Positions 33,509-45,560 of a stretch of DNA of 64,000 nucleotides are shown here, piece after piece. The notes under the pieces were generated by a model. The model did not search any database, had not been told where the DNA came from, and saw nothing but the letters and a program-made list of their open reading frames with translations. Each line of letters begins with the position of its first letter. Position 1 is the stretch's first letter. The stretch spans positions 38,601,889 through 38,665,888 of the forward strand of contig CM070559.1 of NCBI GenBank assembly GCA_036346405.1, in the 5' to 3' direction. The position numbers and the translations under genes are program-made. Source of the DNA: Phyllostachys edulis. Its lineage: Eukaryota > Streptophyta > Magnoliopsida > Poales > Poaceae.

Positions 33509-35858
33509 ATGGCAAAAGCACCTGGAGTCAATGAACCAAATATTCTCCTTCCTCTTGCGATGAGCCTACAGAGAACGAACAATCGTCCGTATCTTAGTAC
33601 TGGGGTTAGAGAATAATGATTTAGGTAACTAGTACTGAGATACACGACGGACAGGAGCAACAGTAGGCAAAAAGAAAGCACTTTTGGTTTCTGGGCACAG
33701 CTAGTTATTTCTTTGTTGAGAAACCGATCTGACCTCCTAATGGTATGACCGAGTGTAAGACACCGGTCTTACCGCCCGTTGGCCTGATCGTGACAAAGAT
33801 TTCAATCTGCCCGATCCACCCGCAAAAACTCCCAAATCTGCAGACCGATGATAAAGAGCTTGACCAACCTCCTTTCCTAAATGAGACATTTTTCTTTCTT
33901 AACCTGTCTTTCTTTGCTTTCCGAAAAGAGAATTGAACCAGATGACCCTCTTTCCCACAATGAGTGCCACGGTACTTGAATTTATGAGAAGTTGTATCTC
34001 TTGCCTTTACAGCACTCACTTTGGTAGATAAGTTAGTTGTAACACCAGCAGATTTAAAAACAATTTATTTCAGTTCAGGTTCTACAGCAAATTTTGCAGG
34101 TTCAAGAAGCTCAACAATCTTAGGAGGATTATTCTTGGCATGCTCAACAAAGTTAAATCCTAGACCATGATGTTTAATGCTGACTTTTGACTTGTCTAGG
34201 ATCATATTCAAATTTTTCTTCCCAAAAGAAAATCTCTCTAATGTGTCCTTGAGATACAAAGAAAATCTCTCTAATATGTCCTTGAGATACTCATTTTCTT
34301 TTACTAGAGTAGAACAAGCTGTGTATTTAACAGATTCGTTCACAATTTTCTTAGAGGCACTAGACAGAGCCAACTTTTCTTTTTCAGCAAAATCAGTGAG
34401 TTGTCTGGTCAGAGCTTCTATTTCTATTATAAGTTTGGGACAGTTAGAACAAGAAGCTATCTCATGATAAAGCATCTGTTGAATTGTTTCTTGAGATGAA
34501 TTAAGTCTAGCTTCTAGCAATCCACAATTAGAGCAAGTTTTAGTTTGGGCGGTTAAAATACTTGACTCTAAACACGTAGGTGCACTGAACTTTAGCTTTT
34601 CAATTTTAGAGGTTCAGCTTTCAACAAGACCATTATTTTCTCTCAGTTTCTTTTTCGTCTTTTTTAACTCAATAGCAAGTTTGATCAAACCATCTTCAAG
34701 TTCATCATAGGATGGTCTTACCTCATCGGGATCACTGTCACCGTCACTGTCGTTGTCGTCTCTTGCCATGAAGCACATGTCGGTGAAGTCATCGTTGTTC
34801 TTCTTCTTGTCTTTAGGATCATCATTACCGTGGTCGTCGTCATCGCAACTCTCATATTCCACATCACTTAGTCCAAGTTGTTCGATAGTCGAGAGAACTT
34901 TTTCTGCAAATTTTCAACAAAAATTACCACCCTTGGTGTTGTTGTTCTTGAATGGCCGAGCATGGTTATTCTTGTCTTCCTTGATCATCTTTCCTTTGAG
35001 CTTGGGACAATCCACCTTAATGTGACCTGGCTCGCCACATTCGTAGCACTTGATCGAACTTGAGAAGCCTCCTCACTTTCTCATTCTCATGTTGTTGAGT
35101 GTCTTGTATGCTCGTGAGGAGATCAATATCAAGTCTTCTTCAGGAAGTTGTTCGAGCTGTTCATCTAAAAAAGAAGACAAGGCAGACACAAGAGAAGAGC
35201 TCGAGGAAACAACCTGCATGGGATTAGTCACAAGCGCTAAAGATGAAGATTTATCAATCTTGGATGATATAGCTTCCATCTTATAGGTTTTCAATCTAGA
35301 GTAAAGATCATCCATGGTTAAAGTATCTAGATCAATAGTTTGATTGATCGTTGTGACAACCATCAACCACTCAGAACCTAAAGATCTCAAAATTTTGGAA
35401 GCATTATCTTCATCAGTAGGAATAACATCGACACCACGCAGACTACTTAGTATCTTCTCAAAACGAGCAAAAAGATCATCAACAGATTCACCAAATTTCA
35501 TAGCAAAATCAGAATACTCTTTTTGATAAAGATTTTTATGAACTTTCTTGATTTTAGTGATTCCCTCATGATAATTGCAAAGAGTCTTCCATATTAAGTG
35601 AGCAGAAGTAATGTGAGCTACACGATCAAACTCTTTGCTAGAGATTCCTTGAAACAGCAAATTACGAGTTTGAACATTAAGATCAACATCTATTTTATTT
35701 AGATTAGTAACAGCAGCAGGAACCACATAAGGGTTAGAAACCTTATTCCAAACATCATTACCTTGAGCCTCAATGTAAGCTTGCATACGACACTTCCAAA
35801 ACGCAAAATCAGTACCTTCTAGCATGGGAGGACGATTCACATACCACTCTGACACCAT
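33509..35858 (-). pseudogene. Copia element 2 gag region (broken)
   Basis: Segment 35858-35073 is the gag domain (MVSEWYVNRPPML, FWKCRMQAYIEAQG, LYQKEYSDFAMK). It runs into TGA where the related element has CGA (Arg), just before a CCHC knuckle (CYECGEPGHIKVDC). A second TGA follows near 34910, and the coiled-coil part is shortened by an internal deletion of about 0.2 kb compared with 15.0-15.2 kb. A second knuckle region lies near 33950. Sequence around 33.72-33.87 kb does not look like gag and may be a small insertion. Confidence 0.75.
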
Positions 35859-35867
35859 TGCAACCTC

Positions 35868-35879
35868 GCTTTGATACCA
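35868..35879 (-). promoter_or_regulatory. Primer-binding site of Copia element 2
   Basis: The plus strand reads GCTTTGATACCA, eleven of twelve bases of the initiator-tRNA site complement, two bases from the LTR. Confidence 0.8.
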
Positions 35880-35881
35880 CT

Positions 35882-37932
35882 TGTAGGATCATATGGCACA
35901 ATCAGAGGGGGGTGAATGATTGTACCGATTTCTTACTCACAAATTAGCCAAACTTGCCGTGCACTGGCTCTTCTCGCGACCTCCCCGAGGACCTCTTCAG
36001 AACCTCCTCGAGGACCTCTTCTAAGAAGACTTCTCACACACAGCTTGAACAAAAACAATCTTGAGATAATGTCGAATAGATCTGATCTCTTATTTCTCAA
36101 TCTTGTTCTGTGTCTACAAAGTTCTCTTCAAGCACCCCTCAAAGCTCTCAATTGAAAGACCTCTAAAACTCTACCGCAAAAGCTACGTACCAAAGCAACG
36201 TAACAAAACCCCTGTAAAAGCCCCGGGAAAACACTTCCCCTCTGCCTTCTTTTATAGGCAGAGACCAATCCGTGTCCTCAACGACACAGACACAAAATCA
36301 TATCTCTTCCAAGAATCAAGGGACCCGAAACCCTTCCAAACACAGGTTTTCCAATATCTCTAAACCTTCTAGATATTTGAACGCCTTCCATATCTCCTCA
36401 CACGTCGTAAGCCTTTAGGACTCCACCTCTCGAAGCTTCTCCGTGCATTATCCAACCACCTTTGATCTCCACGTGCTCCAGCGCAAGCCCGACCACCTCG
36501 TGACATCGTCGACCTCTTAGACCTCATATTTCCCCATCCTAGTCCTAGTCCTCCTTGTCATCGACCATGGTCATCTTCACGCTCAACATGCACATGCAAA
36601 GACCAAAGAACATATCCCAGCACAAGTTCTCCAACTTGACCAATATTAGTTCACACACGCATATCACATATTCTCAATCATCAATAAACACTAACCAGAT
36701 TAACCTTGAATTCCACGACCAGTTCAACAAAGTCCGCGACCAGTTCCAGTAGGTCAGCGACCACCTCCACGACATCCACGACATCTATTATTAATTCCAT
36801 CAAGTCTACGACCACTCACCTGCACCGTAGCACTTGAAGCATACAGGATTTGGAATGAATAGGGTGGTCTTGTGGAGACCTCCGAGTGGTCCTGAAAAGA
36901 CCTCCGGGTGGTCCTGCAAGATCTCGTAAAAGACCTCCTGAGAGGTCCTGGAAGACCTCGTGAGTCGTCCTGGAAAAACATCCTGAAAGATCTCCTGGGA
37001 GGTCCTGTGAAGACGTCCTAGGAGGTCCTGAAAGACCTCCTGGAAGACCTCTTGGGAGGTCTTGGAGGACCCCCCTCAAAGACCTCTGGAGTGGTCTTTG
37101 AAAAACATCTGGGGTCGTCTTTGAAAACATCCGGGGTCATCTTTGTCATTCTCCAGGGACGTCTTTGTAAATCTGTAGGGACGTCTTTGTAAATCTCCAG
37201 GGACGTCTTTGTAGATCTCCAGGGTCATCTTTGTAGATCTCCAGGGACGTCTTTCTGTAAAGACCACCTCCTTGCTACAGTACCTCGGAAGACCTCCGTG
37301 CTACAGTAACTCGAAGAATAGTAACTGGAGGACCTCCTTGCTACAGTACTCAAAAAACCTCTTGGCCGATTCAGATAACTCCAGGGAGAGGTCCTGTGTG
37401 GTCCAGATAGATCCATGTTGGTGCCCATGAGGGAAGTCTTGGATGGACAAAATTGATCAAGGGAGGTCCTGGATGGACAAGATTTCTCCACGTTGATTCT
37501 CCTGGGAGACGTCTTGGATGGACCAGATTAATCCTGAGGTGGTCCTGGATGGTCGTGATTGACGCGCGTTGATGCTCCTTGGGAAAAGACCTGGATGGAT
37601 CAGATTGATCCTGGGGAGGTCCAGGACGGATGCGATTGATGTGCGTTAGTTCACCTGGAGAGGTCTTGGACAGTTGCGATTGATGCGCATTAGTTCTTCC
37701 TTGGGGAGGTCGTGGGTGGTCCAGATAACACCTGAGGAGGTCCTGGATGGTTGCGATGCGTCCACGCGAATGCTTCTCAAAAGGACCTTGAAGACCTCCG
37801 GCAAACCTGAAAAGATCTTAAACAAAACACCCAAACGGAACAACGGAACCTTCCAACAACCTCAAATTCTAGTGCAATCCAAAGGTCAATTATTCAACAG
37901 TAAAAACCACGACCACGCCCTATGGTCCAACA
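35882..37932 (-). repeat. 5' LTR of Copia element 2
   Basis: A 2051-bp LTR. A TATA-like box (minus strand CCTATAAAAGAAGG, about 36258-36245) is the probable start of element transcription. The same degenerate short-unit array as in the 3' LTR lies at 36.85-37.8 kb. Confidence 0.9.
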
Positions 37933-38129
37933 CAGATAGTATAGCATACCCGTATCCCTACAAAATCATCAACAGTGGAGGCGGCCTAGGTGGGGATGAC
38001 AGGAGAGCCCTACTTGTAAGTCTGACAAGTGGACCTACTTGTATGTCTGGTTGACAGATGGGCCCCACCTGTCATATCTCATTGGATGGAAAGGGTAGGC
38101 ATACCTAGGGTTTTTTTAACCTTTTGTGC

Positions 38130-38958
38130 AAAAACATGTATTTTTTTAAAAAAAAACCTAGGGTTCTGCATTACCTTTGCATAAAATCTAGGGCTATGCC
38201 TAATTTACTGTGTACTTATACTTAAGCACGAAACATAGCATTGCGACAATTCTTTGTCCAAGTTTTCTTCATGTCAAAGAATATCTATGCTTACTGTTGC
38301 AAAATTCAAAACTACGTGCTCAAGGCAGAGAACCCAGCAACACCAAATTCCTATTGATCCTTGAAAAAAGGCCTATTATTTTACGGTGGTGCTCTATGCT
38401 TTTCTCAGTGGGATATAAGTCACTGCCATGCATACCCTTACCCTGTAGCGACTTAACAAAGCCAAAGGCACCATTCTAATGGATAAGTGCATTCCCCCAT
38501 GGTCGAATAATCCTCAAATGCTAAAATATTCCCAAAACATTTGAGAAAAGGAGCAAAAAAGTGACCCAAAAGGAGAAACATAGAGCATAATAGGTTTTGC
38601 TTTCCATTTTTTCATGGACACCCCTGTGCCAACTCCCAAAGTGGCTCAAAAGACAAATACTAACCTTGAGGGGTCCTAAGTGGAATTTTCCAACACCAAA
38701 ACCGTATAAACTACGCTATAAGTGAGTGAGTGACCCCATAATCCTATGTATTCTATACTCTTTTTTTAGCAAATCCACCCAAGCAGTGACAAATTTCCCT
38801 CCTTTTTTTTTCCCTTTCCCATCCTTATAAATAACCCCCTCCCCGTTGCACTGCGGTCTCACACCATTGCAGCAAGCAGAAAGCTCTCAAGAACAGCACA
38901 AAACCAACTCACACACACAACTACTAGCTAAGAGAAGCATACGAGAAGAGCAGAAATA
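38130..38958 (+). promoter_or_regulatory. Upstream region and promoter of the GDU gene
   Basis: A clear TATA box TATAAATA lies at 38826-38833, 126 bases before the ATG. It is followed by a C-rich stretch and a CA-rich leader typical of grass 5' untranslated regions. The large transposon nest ends only about 0.8 kb upstream of the ATG, so distal promoter elements may have been displaced or supplied by transposon DNA. Confidence 0.7.
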
Positions 38959-39459
38959 ATGAGGCCAGGAGCAGGGTTCAACGCGACGGCGGCGGCGGCG
39001 GCGAAGGCTGTGGTAGCCCCCGTGGCCGCCGGCGGCGCCGCGCATTCCTCGTGGCACTCGCCGGTGCCGTACCTCTTCGGTGGCCTGGCCGCGATGCTCG
39101 GCCTCATCGCCCTCGCCCTCCTCATCCTCGCATGCTCGTACTGGAAGCTGTCCGGCTACCTAGAGGGCGGCGACGACGACGGTTCCGCTGCCGACGGCGC
39201 GAAGCCGGCGGCCTCGGACCTGCCGCCGCCGATATGGGAGGAGAAGATACTGGTGATCATGGCCGGGGACGTGAAGCCGACGTACCTGGCCACGCCCATG
39301 TCAAGCAGAGCTTCCTCCTTCGGAGACCGTAGCAACAAGGGAGAGGACGAAGAGAAGAAGGTGCAAGAAGTCGCCATGGCCAGCATCAAAGTTGCTGAGA
39401 ATGGTGAGCACAGTGTGAGCCAGAGAGACAGAGACGAGCACCACATCCCTGAGGTGTGA
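38959..39459 (+). CDS. GDU: GLUTAMINE DUMPER family protein
   Basis: A 166-aa, single-exon protein. GDU proteins are small plant membrane proteins that raise amino-acid export when overexpressed (family knowledge). In Arabidopsis GDU1 acts with the RING ubiquitin ligase LOG2. Here, residues 1-36 are Ala/Gly-rich, and SPVPYLFGGLAAMLGLI starts a single membrane helix (about 38-60) ending in CSYWKLSGYLEG. After an acidic loop comes the family signature VIMAG (99-103), then KPTYLATP (106-113), and a charged, low-complexity tail. The length, lack of introns and motif order fit the family. The start is the first ATG after a TATA box. The third base of most codons is G or C, as in many grass genes. 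The exact paralogue number is not assigned. Confidence 0.95.
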   Translation: MRPGAGFNATAAAAAKAVVAPVAAGGAAHSSWHSPVPYLFGGLAAMLGLIALALLILACSYWKLSGYLEGGDDDGSAADGAKPAASDLPPPIWEEKILVIMAGDVKPTYLATPMSSRASSFGDRSNKGEDEEKKVQEVAMASIKVAENGEHSVSQRDRDEHHIPEV

Positions 39460-41739
39460 GTTTTGCTTCCATTTTTCTTTGTTTTTAGGTTTATTTTGAT
39501 GCCCGGTGAGATGACTAGAGTGGCTCAGAATTGTTGGTGGATCAAAACGCACAAACATTTTTGATTTGGTTTCGTCGAAAAAGTGGAACGCTTTGATGTC
39601 GCCAAATAGGATAGAACGGGATTGGAGAACCATCTCCACGAGGAACGTAACCCCGATCAAGGTCATATTTTTTGTGGGGTTATCTGTAATTGTTGCAATG
39701 ACGAACGGAGCAGGGCGGAATTGATAAGAAACAGCAATCAAAAACATTGTTTTGTGGAATCATCTGTAATTTTTGCTATGATGGGAGTGGAATTATAGCA
39801 TGACAAGTGCAGCTTTTGCCAAGCCTTTTGTTTCTTGAGAAAAAGTTGGTGCTCGCTTCCAGCTTCTAGTTCCTTTCTTTTTGTTTTTGCTCTAAGTGAA
39901 TGGAAATGGGAATATTTTTCTCCTCTCTTTTCTGTAGTGGCCAAGCTAGCGGGCTATGTGTGTGTGGAGGAATCAGGTAGGACACAAACTTTGCATGTAT
40001 GAAGGGCAAAGTGGATGAGAATTATTTGTTTCAGGTCGGACGCGGTGCGTCGATGGGCATAGTCCTCATGATTGCGAATATATGATCAGCAGCAACCATC
40101 AACAGGATAAATATTCTCCTTTGGAGAGGACTTCAGCTGTTGTTTCCTTGTGGCACTGTTGTTTTCAGGATATCCAATCAGCCAAATTTTGGAGACAGTA
40201 TAATGAACAGATAGTTCAAGAAGATGTAAGATATCCACCATGATGTTGATATGTATCACCAAGATTTATGCTACTACCGTCAAGGGTAGAATTAGTGCTA
40301 AACTCTAGAATGGTAACTTTGTGCCGCTAATATTTCTGCTGGTTTGTGTTCTAAGCCCATCTGTTTATGCTCGTTATCTGCATATTTTCACCCGATACTT
40401 TACTTTTAATCGCCAGCTCTACACATCTCTTGTTCATGCTTTTTGTTTTTGGCTACAAGAAGAAATATAGCCATTCATGAATGTATCCAAAGTAGTTGAT
40501 TGTGTATTTATGTTAGTGATTATCCGGATGCACTTGGATCTCATATTTTCATCAAAAAAATTTTAAAAAGCCGTTCAAGACTGCCTTCAGCATTAAGAGT
40601 TGGATATGATGCAAAACTACTAACGACAGAGATGGGACGGCATTTTGACGTGCCTGCAAACGTTAACCCGTCATCAGATTAATTAAGTATACAGCATCCA
40701 TAGTGGCGTGGTTGGGGCTTGACAGAGCTAATTCGACAAGCTTGCAGCACAGAACTCGTCATGATGCGTCCATGGCGCTCGTGGATAAGCATGGCGCTAG
40801 TAGTTTACTCGTGAACCTACATGGATCACTTACTCGATTATTTTTACAGTTTGGTCTCTGTCATAAAAATTCTGCAGAGTTTACACCGTCCAAATGGTCA
40901 CTTATCTATGCACCGTACTAGTAGTACTCTAGCACTTGATCTGGACTGCTTGGCAACGGTTCTTTCACCGTGCTATTTCGCCATTTTACCATTAGCGGTA
41001 AAAGCACAGACTCAGTAGTGGCTCTCCAAGTCATACACGGTGCTCGTCAGATGGGCGCGAGAGGAGGACGACGACATCTTGGGCCGGTTTGGCCACAGCT
41101 TTCCTTGCTTCAGTTTGGAGATCTAGACGACGACCCCTAGTGGTTGGCGATTTCTGAGAACAGGCACACGAGAGATGCGAGGGTAGTGAATGGTTGATCC
41201 ACCCAAGCAATTTGCCGGCTACTCCTTTGTGAAGTCATCTTTCATCTGCTCTTCGCCGGAAGTGAACACCGCTTTCGTTGGTTAGTTGCGTATGAACTTC
41301 GGCCGGAAAAAAAAAAGCCTCTTTATAACTAAATAAACTTCAATTGGGAATATAAATTATACCTTGGTGATTTAGCATATTAGTGATCTTTGAGAGTTGA
41401 GAGATACCGACGATTGTGAGAGGGGAACAAGGCACGTAATTGTGTCAAGCGATCTGGACAGTATGGGGGCTGCGGTATGAAGATATCTGAGGCTGTACAG
41501 GCGATTCAGTGGAGCTATCAGATGACGATGATGGATTGATGGTCACGACGCATATAATTTTCAGCCGGATCACAGGCGATTAAGACCGGAACTTTTCTCC
41601 ATGACCGTTAATCGTATTTTCCTCGATTTACCTCCAATTTCTTCGGTATTTTCCCTTTGTCGCTTTCGTGTAGTTTAGTTTGCAGACTATTACATTTATT
41701 CATTCTGTTTTGTGGATATCACAGAAATATACTCCTAGT
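39460..41739. other. Intergenic, downstream of GDU
   Basis: The first few hundred bases are probably the GDU 3' untranslated region. The rest shows no gene, RNA or clear transposon. Short open frames (40500-41018) have no recognised motif. Confidence 0.4.
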
Positions 41740-43770
41740 CTCAGTGTTATGAACAATTGATAATAGCGTCAAAACGTTTGGCAAATCCCTTGTTTTCAGA
41801 AAATTCAAACTACTGTCAAGCCTCAGGAGGTCAGACCGATAAGCCGGCGGTCTGATCGGCATATGCCGGTGGTTTGACCAGCCAAGGGGTTGGCAGTCAA
41901 ACCGTGCATTCGGTAGCAGTCTGACCAGCCAATTTAAAAAGTGGAATTTTGGCGGTCGGTCAAAAATCACGTATGACAGTAGGTGAGAGGATGCATTTAC
42001 ACTTGGTCTTATTATTTTTGAAGTTTCGAGCTGAAACAAGATAGAGTTTGAAAACTCTAGAGAGGGTGCAGATTTTTAAGGCTGAAAATCTGGTTAAGCC
42101 CCTGAGTGGATTGGTTGGCCACTAGTTGGCAGTTAGACCCGTGGCGGTCTGACCGCCGAAGACGGTCGGACGATCGGGCGAACAGGCCGATCGGTCATGG
42201 GCGTGATCGACCGCCAGCCTGCTTATGCACCGGGACGGCGGTGAACTTCGTGGGTTAGGCGAAAGTCATGAGTTTCAATGCATATGTGTTGCATGATGTA
42301 TGTTTTGGCTAATGTGGGTCAAGTTGCGAAGAACTTGCATCCGGAAATGATTTCTTGTTCTATTGTTGCGCAGGTGGCTTGGAGCTAACGACTGTTAACA
42401 ACGATGATGATCGAGACTATGCTAGAAGAGCTGGGGTCCAGAATGATCAAGAATGTCAGGTGAAATCATTGGACTCAGTATGACACAAGATGGATAAGGA
42501 TAATTGAACAGGAGGTTCGGTGCGACGGGTTGCATCAAGTGCGTGCGGGGTCAGTGCAAGTGTCATGGTGGTTCCGGTGGAAGCCGGATGGGAGAGACTT
42601 ACCGATATAAAGAGAGTTATTGATCAACCTACATGTGACGAAGTATGGGATTGCTTCACGACGATTGGACTCGGTCTTTAGAGAAAGATCGAGAAAGAGT
42701 ATTTTGGTATCTTCACCAAAATAGCGGGTTGGTGATCTTTAGACAAACCGCAGCGCAAGACGACGCAAAGAGAGATGGTTTAGGTCAAGTGAAGATGGAG
42801 TTCACGAAGAGATGGATTCGGGAGACCAGATTTGTTATCCGCTTTAAGAAGCATGCGTGAGTGTAGACTCATTTGTGTGTGGACTTAACGGATGTCCGAT
42901 AAGATTTTCTCTCTAAACTTAGCATCCACTATAAAAGGGAGGTGAGCAAGATTTGCACCCTCGTCCATCAAGCCTCAAGTCTAGGAAACCCTAATTTGTG
43001 ATTTAGGGTTAGGAGAGAAAAATAGAGAGGTTTGTGAAAGATGGATTGATTGAGTGCTCAAGTGTTGAGTTTTTGTCCTCCATGGTGAAGTGACTGTAAA
43101 CTAACAATATCTTGGATCAATCCAAGTAAGATTTCTTCCAAGATGCTTCTCAGGAATTCCTTTTTCTACCACCATTATAAAAAAAAATAGTAAAGCCCTG
43201 GGTTCTATCTTCTTGTTGCTCTCTCTGTGATGTCTTTTGAGATTTTGTATGTTCTTTTAGTTTTCTTAAGTATTTTGTTGTGATCTAGCTTTCTAGGACG
43301 TGTGGGAATCCATCTAAAGTCATCTTGATCATCATACATCCACAAGCAAGTTTTTGGATCAAAGTTCGAATTTCCTCAGTTCACGTGTCTTCTTTATCTC
43401 ATTCATTAAATGTGAGGAATATTGGTTTTGATCTTCCCGATCCTCGATTGGAATAGATTCTTGACCTTTTTGATAAGCTAAGGTTGGAATTTTAGAGGAT
43501 TTGAATCACGGATTTAGAAGTTAGGTCTTTTGGTGATCTTCGTGGGCTGCTCTCAGGAGCCCGGTGGTCAGACCAGCCATCTCGGCGATCAGACCAGCGA
43601 CCATTAATTCAGTTAGACCGGCCTCAGTGCCGTGTGTAGGTGTTTTGTCTTGGGTTTGTCGGTGTCAACGTAAGACTCTGGTTGTATTTGTGTTTCTGAT
43701 CTTTATAACTTCTATAGCTATTGATACAAAGAAGAAGTTGAACTCCGACAGAGTCGAAAAAAAATAGTAC
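41740..43770. mobile_element. LTR-like remnant with GGTCTGACCG motifs
   Basis: Repeated GGCGGTCTGACCGCC-type palindromes and half-sites cluster at 41.82-42.25 and 43.56-43.62 kb. A TATA box (CACTATAAAAGGG) lies at about 42930, followed by leader-like sequence ending in a splice-rich T-rich stretch. This is how many grass LTRs are built. No internal coding region or second copy is present, and ends are not defined, so this is at best a solo LTR. It shares only the motif, not the termini, with the LTR at 50799-52824. Confidence 0.4.
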
Positions 43771-44049
43771 TCCTATTTCCAATCCAACATGTTTAATTTC
43801 GTAGTAGACTAGCCAAGGAGCCATCCACAATTGTACTAGTCCGTAGTCCGTACGTGTAGAAAAGATAGGTGTAGGTCGACTCACGGAAGCGGAAGGGTTT
43901 ACATATGGCCATATATATGGAGATTCCTTTGAGCTCTCTGATGTTCTTGGTTCATAGGAATCACTTAATCTGCTTGTGCAGTTCCATCTTACCAACCTGA
44001 CATGTCCCACAAACCAATTCTCGTACGAGACCGGTTAATCCCAACCAGA

Positions 44050-44610
44050 CAAAAAAAAAGTTCCCAGCGCCAGATTTAAGCTAAGCTTGACTCGAGTCAG
44101 CGGCAAATTATGCAGCCAGGAGTAAGCAGGACCACCGCGGCACCGAGATGGCAGGCAGGCAGGCCGTGCCTCGGCGGGCGCCACATCGCGTGAGGGGAGG
44201 AGCGAGCAGCGCGACCTGCCGCCCTGCCGGGCGGAGCGCGGCGTACGTACGTGGCGCGCGGCATGCCAATCCCAACGCCGCGGCCCAAGTGGACGTGCCG
44301 TGCCTTACCTTGCACGTCGCGTCGAAATCAGTCGAATTGGCCGTGTGATGACACCAGTTATGGCACCACTAGCCGCGCGCACGCCACCACCGCGGCGGTG
44401 CTGCTGACGCAGCCGCCATTATGGGCGCGTACCGGTCGGCAGGCCTTTCGCCTCGTCGCGTACGCACGGCACGTCGGCTCGCCCGGCGCTTGGTGCGTGC
44501 GCGAGCCTCGGAACGGTTGCCTTCGGCGAGTGCTGTGCTCGCTCTATCCTTCTTGCAGAACAAGGGTGGCTGTTACATTATCCGCCACTAGCATATCCTA
44601 AATCCTATTA
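44050..44610. other. GC-rich stretch without a recognisable gene
   Basis: Strong GC and CpG bias gives overlapping open frames on both strands (44097-44601). None shows a domain, so none is called. It might be an old exon fragment or CpG-rich transposon core. Confidence 0.3.
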
Positions 44611-45029
44611 ATAATTCTAAAAAAACTATTAAACGGTATAGTGCTTTTTTTCTTACCAACGGGATAGATGGACACCGTCTGATCTAACTCATGATGTACA
44701 AATCCTAAAACTTGAATGCGTCTAACACAGGCGGACATGACTCGCGAAGCTTCTCTCTCTATGAACTAAAGATCTCTAATCTATCTCAGAAAAACTACCA
44801 AATCAGTAGTATTGGTGGCCAGTAGCTACTAGATCGTCACTGACAAGTTGACTGGTAGCCATCTCCCTCCTCTCATGGCTCTGGTCGAGCTTTGTCATGG
44901 CAGATCTCATGCTAACAAGTTATTCTGTCTACTTTAAGCCTGCAATGTGTGTGGAGGAAATCACATTAGCGACGGAGGTCGTGTCTGCAGGTGGGCTGGT
45001 CCTCGAGTGACGGGCGGCGAGCGGCGGTG
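44611..45029. other. Intergenic, nothing recognised
   Basis: Mixed-composition sequence with no gene or repeat structure that I can support. Confidence 0.4.
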
Positions 45030-45560
45030 GGTCTGCTTGAAACTTGCTGAAACTTCTTGAAACTCTTTTGTCTGAAACTTGTTAAAACTTGTTAAAACTC
45101 TTTTGTCTGAAATTTGTTGAAACTTGAGTTCTAAAATCTAAAACTTGTTGAAACATATTGAAATTTCTTAAAAACTTGTTGAAATTTGAGTTCCAAAATC
45201 TAAAATTTGTTGAAACATGTTGAAACTTGCTGAAATTTCTTGAAATTCTTTTGTCTGAAACTTAACTTTCAAAGGCTTAAAACTTTCTTAGAATCTTATG
45301 GAAACTTCTAGAAATACGAGAAACTCACTGAAACCGGAAACTTTTAAAATATTTTCACAAGACTTCTTGAAACTTCATAAAACCTTTCGCATATAACCAA
45401 GTTGCAGGCATAGGGAAGAACAAAACACATAAACTTATCTAAATAACTTGTTGAAACTTGGGCTGGAACTTTCTTGGAAACTTCTAGAAATCTAAAACGT
45501 GTTGAAAAACCTAGTCGAAACTTCAAACTCGAAATCTAGAACTTTTAAACAGCTAAAACT
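45030..45560. repeat. Degenerate array of TTGAAACT-type units
   Basis: About 0.5 kb is built from variants of CTTGTTGAAACTT, TTTGTCTGAAACTTG and AAATCTAGAAAC, with periods near 10-13 bases and larger near-repeats of about 65-75 bases. Units are heavily diverged towards 45.4-45.6 kb. No coding sense is apparent. Confidence 0.8.

Larger units (their letters stand above)
27323..37932 (-). mobile_element. Copia element 2: full-length structure, inactivated
   Basis: A 10.6-kb element with LTRs of 2050 and 2051 bp, each TGTAGGATC...CCAACA. The flanks CAGCT (27318-27322) and CAGAT (37933-37937) differ at one base. All coding parts are on the minus strand in Copia order: gag (35858-34065), GAG-pre-integrase and integrase (33508-32213), RT and RNase H (32165-30420). 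Stop codons and small indels break the polyprotein in at least eight places, so it is dead. Visible mismatches between the LTRs show it is not a very recent insertion. Confidence 0.92.
25604..38129. mobile_element. Inverted-repeat DNA element split by retrotransposons
   Basis: About 100 bp at 25604-25705 and 38030-38129 are inverted copies. Shared landmarks are CAAAAGGTT with a run of A, then TTCCATCCAATG(A/G)GATATGA(C/T)AGGTGGG, then TGTCAG. If the intervening LTR and Copia element are removed, the original was only about 0.36 kb (25604-25807 plus 37963-38129), MITE-sized. No target duplication is evident, so the superfamily is not assigned. Confidence 0.65.

Noticed and set aside
39051..39332. 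Second open frame inside the GDU gene (Arg-rich, +1 frame)
   Set aside because: It is a shadow frame. The GDU frame has the membrane helix and VIMAG signature.
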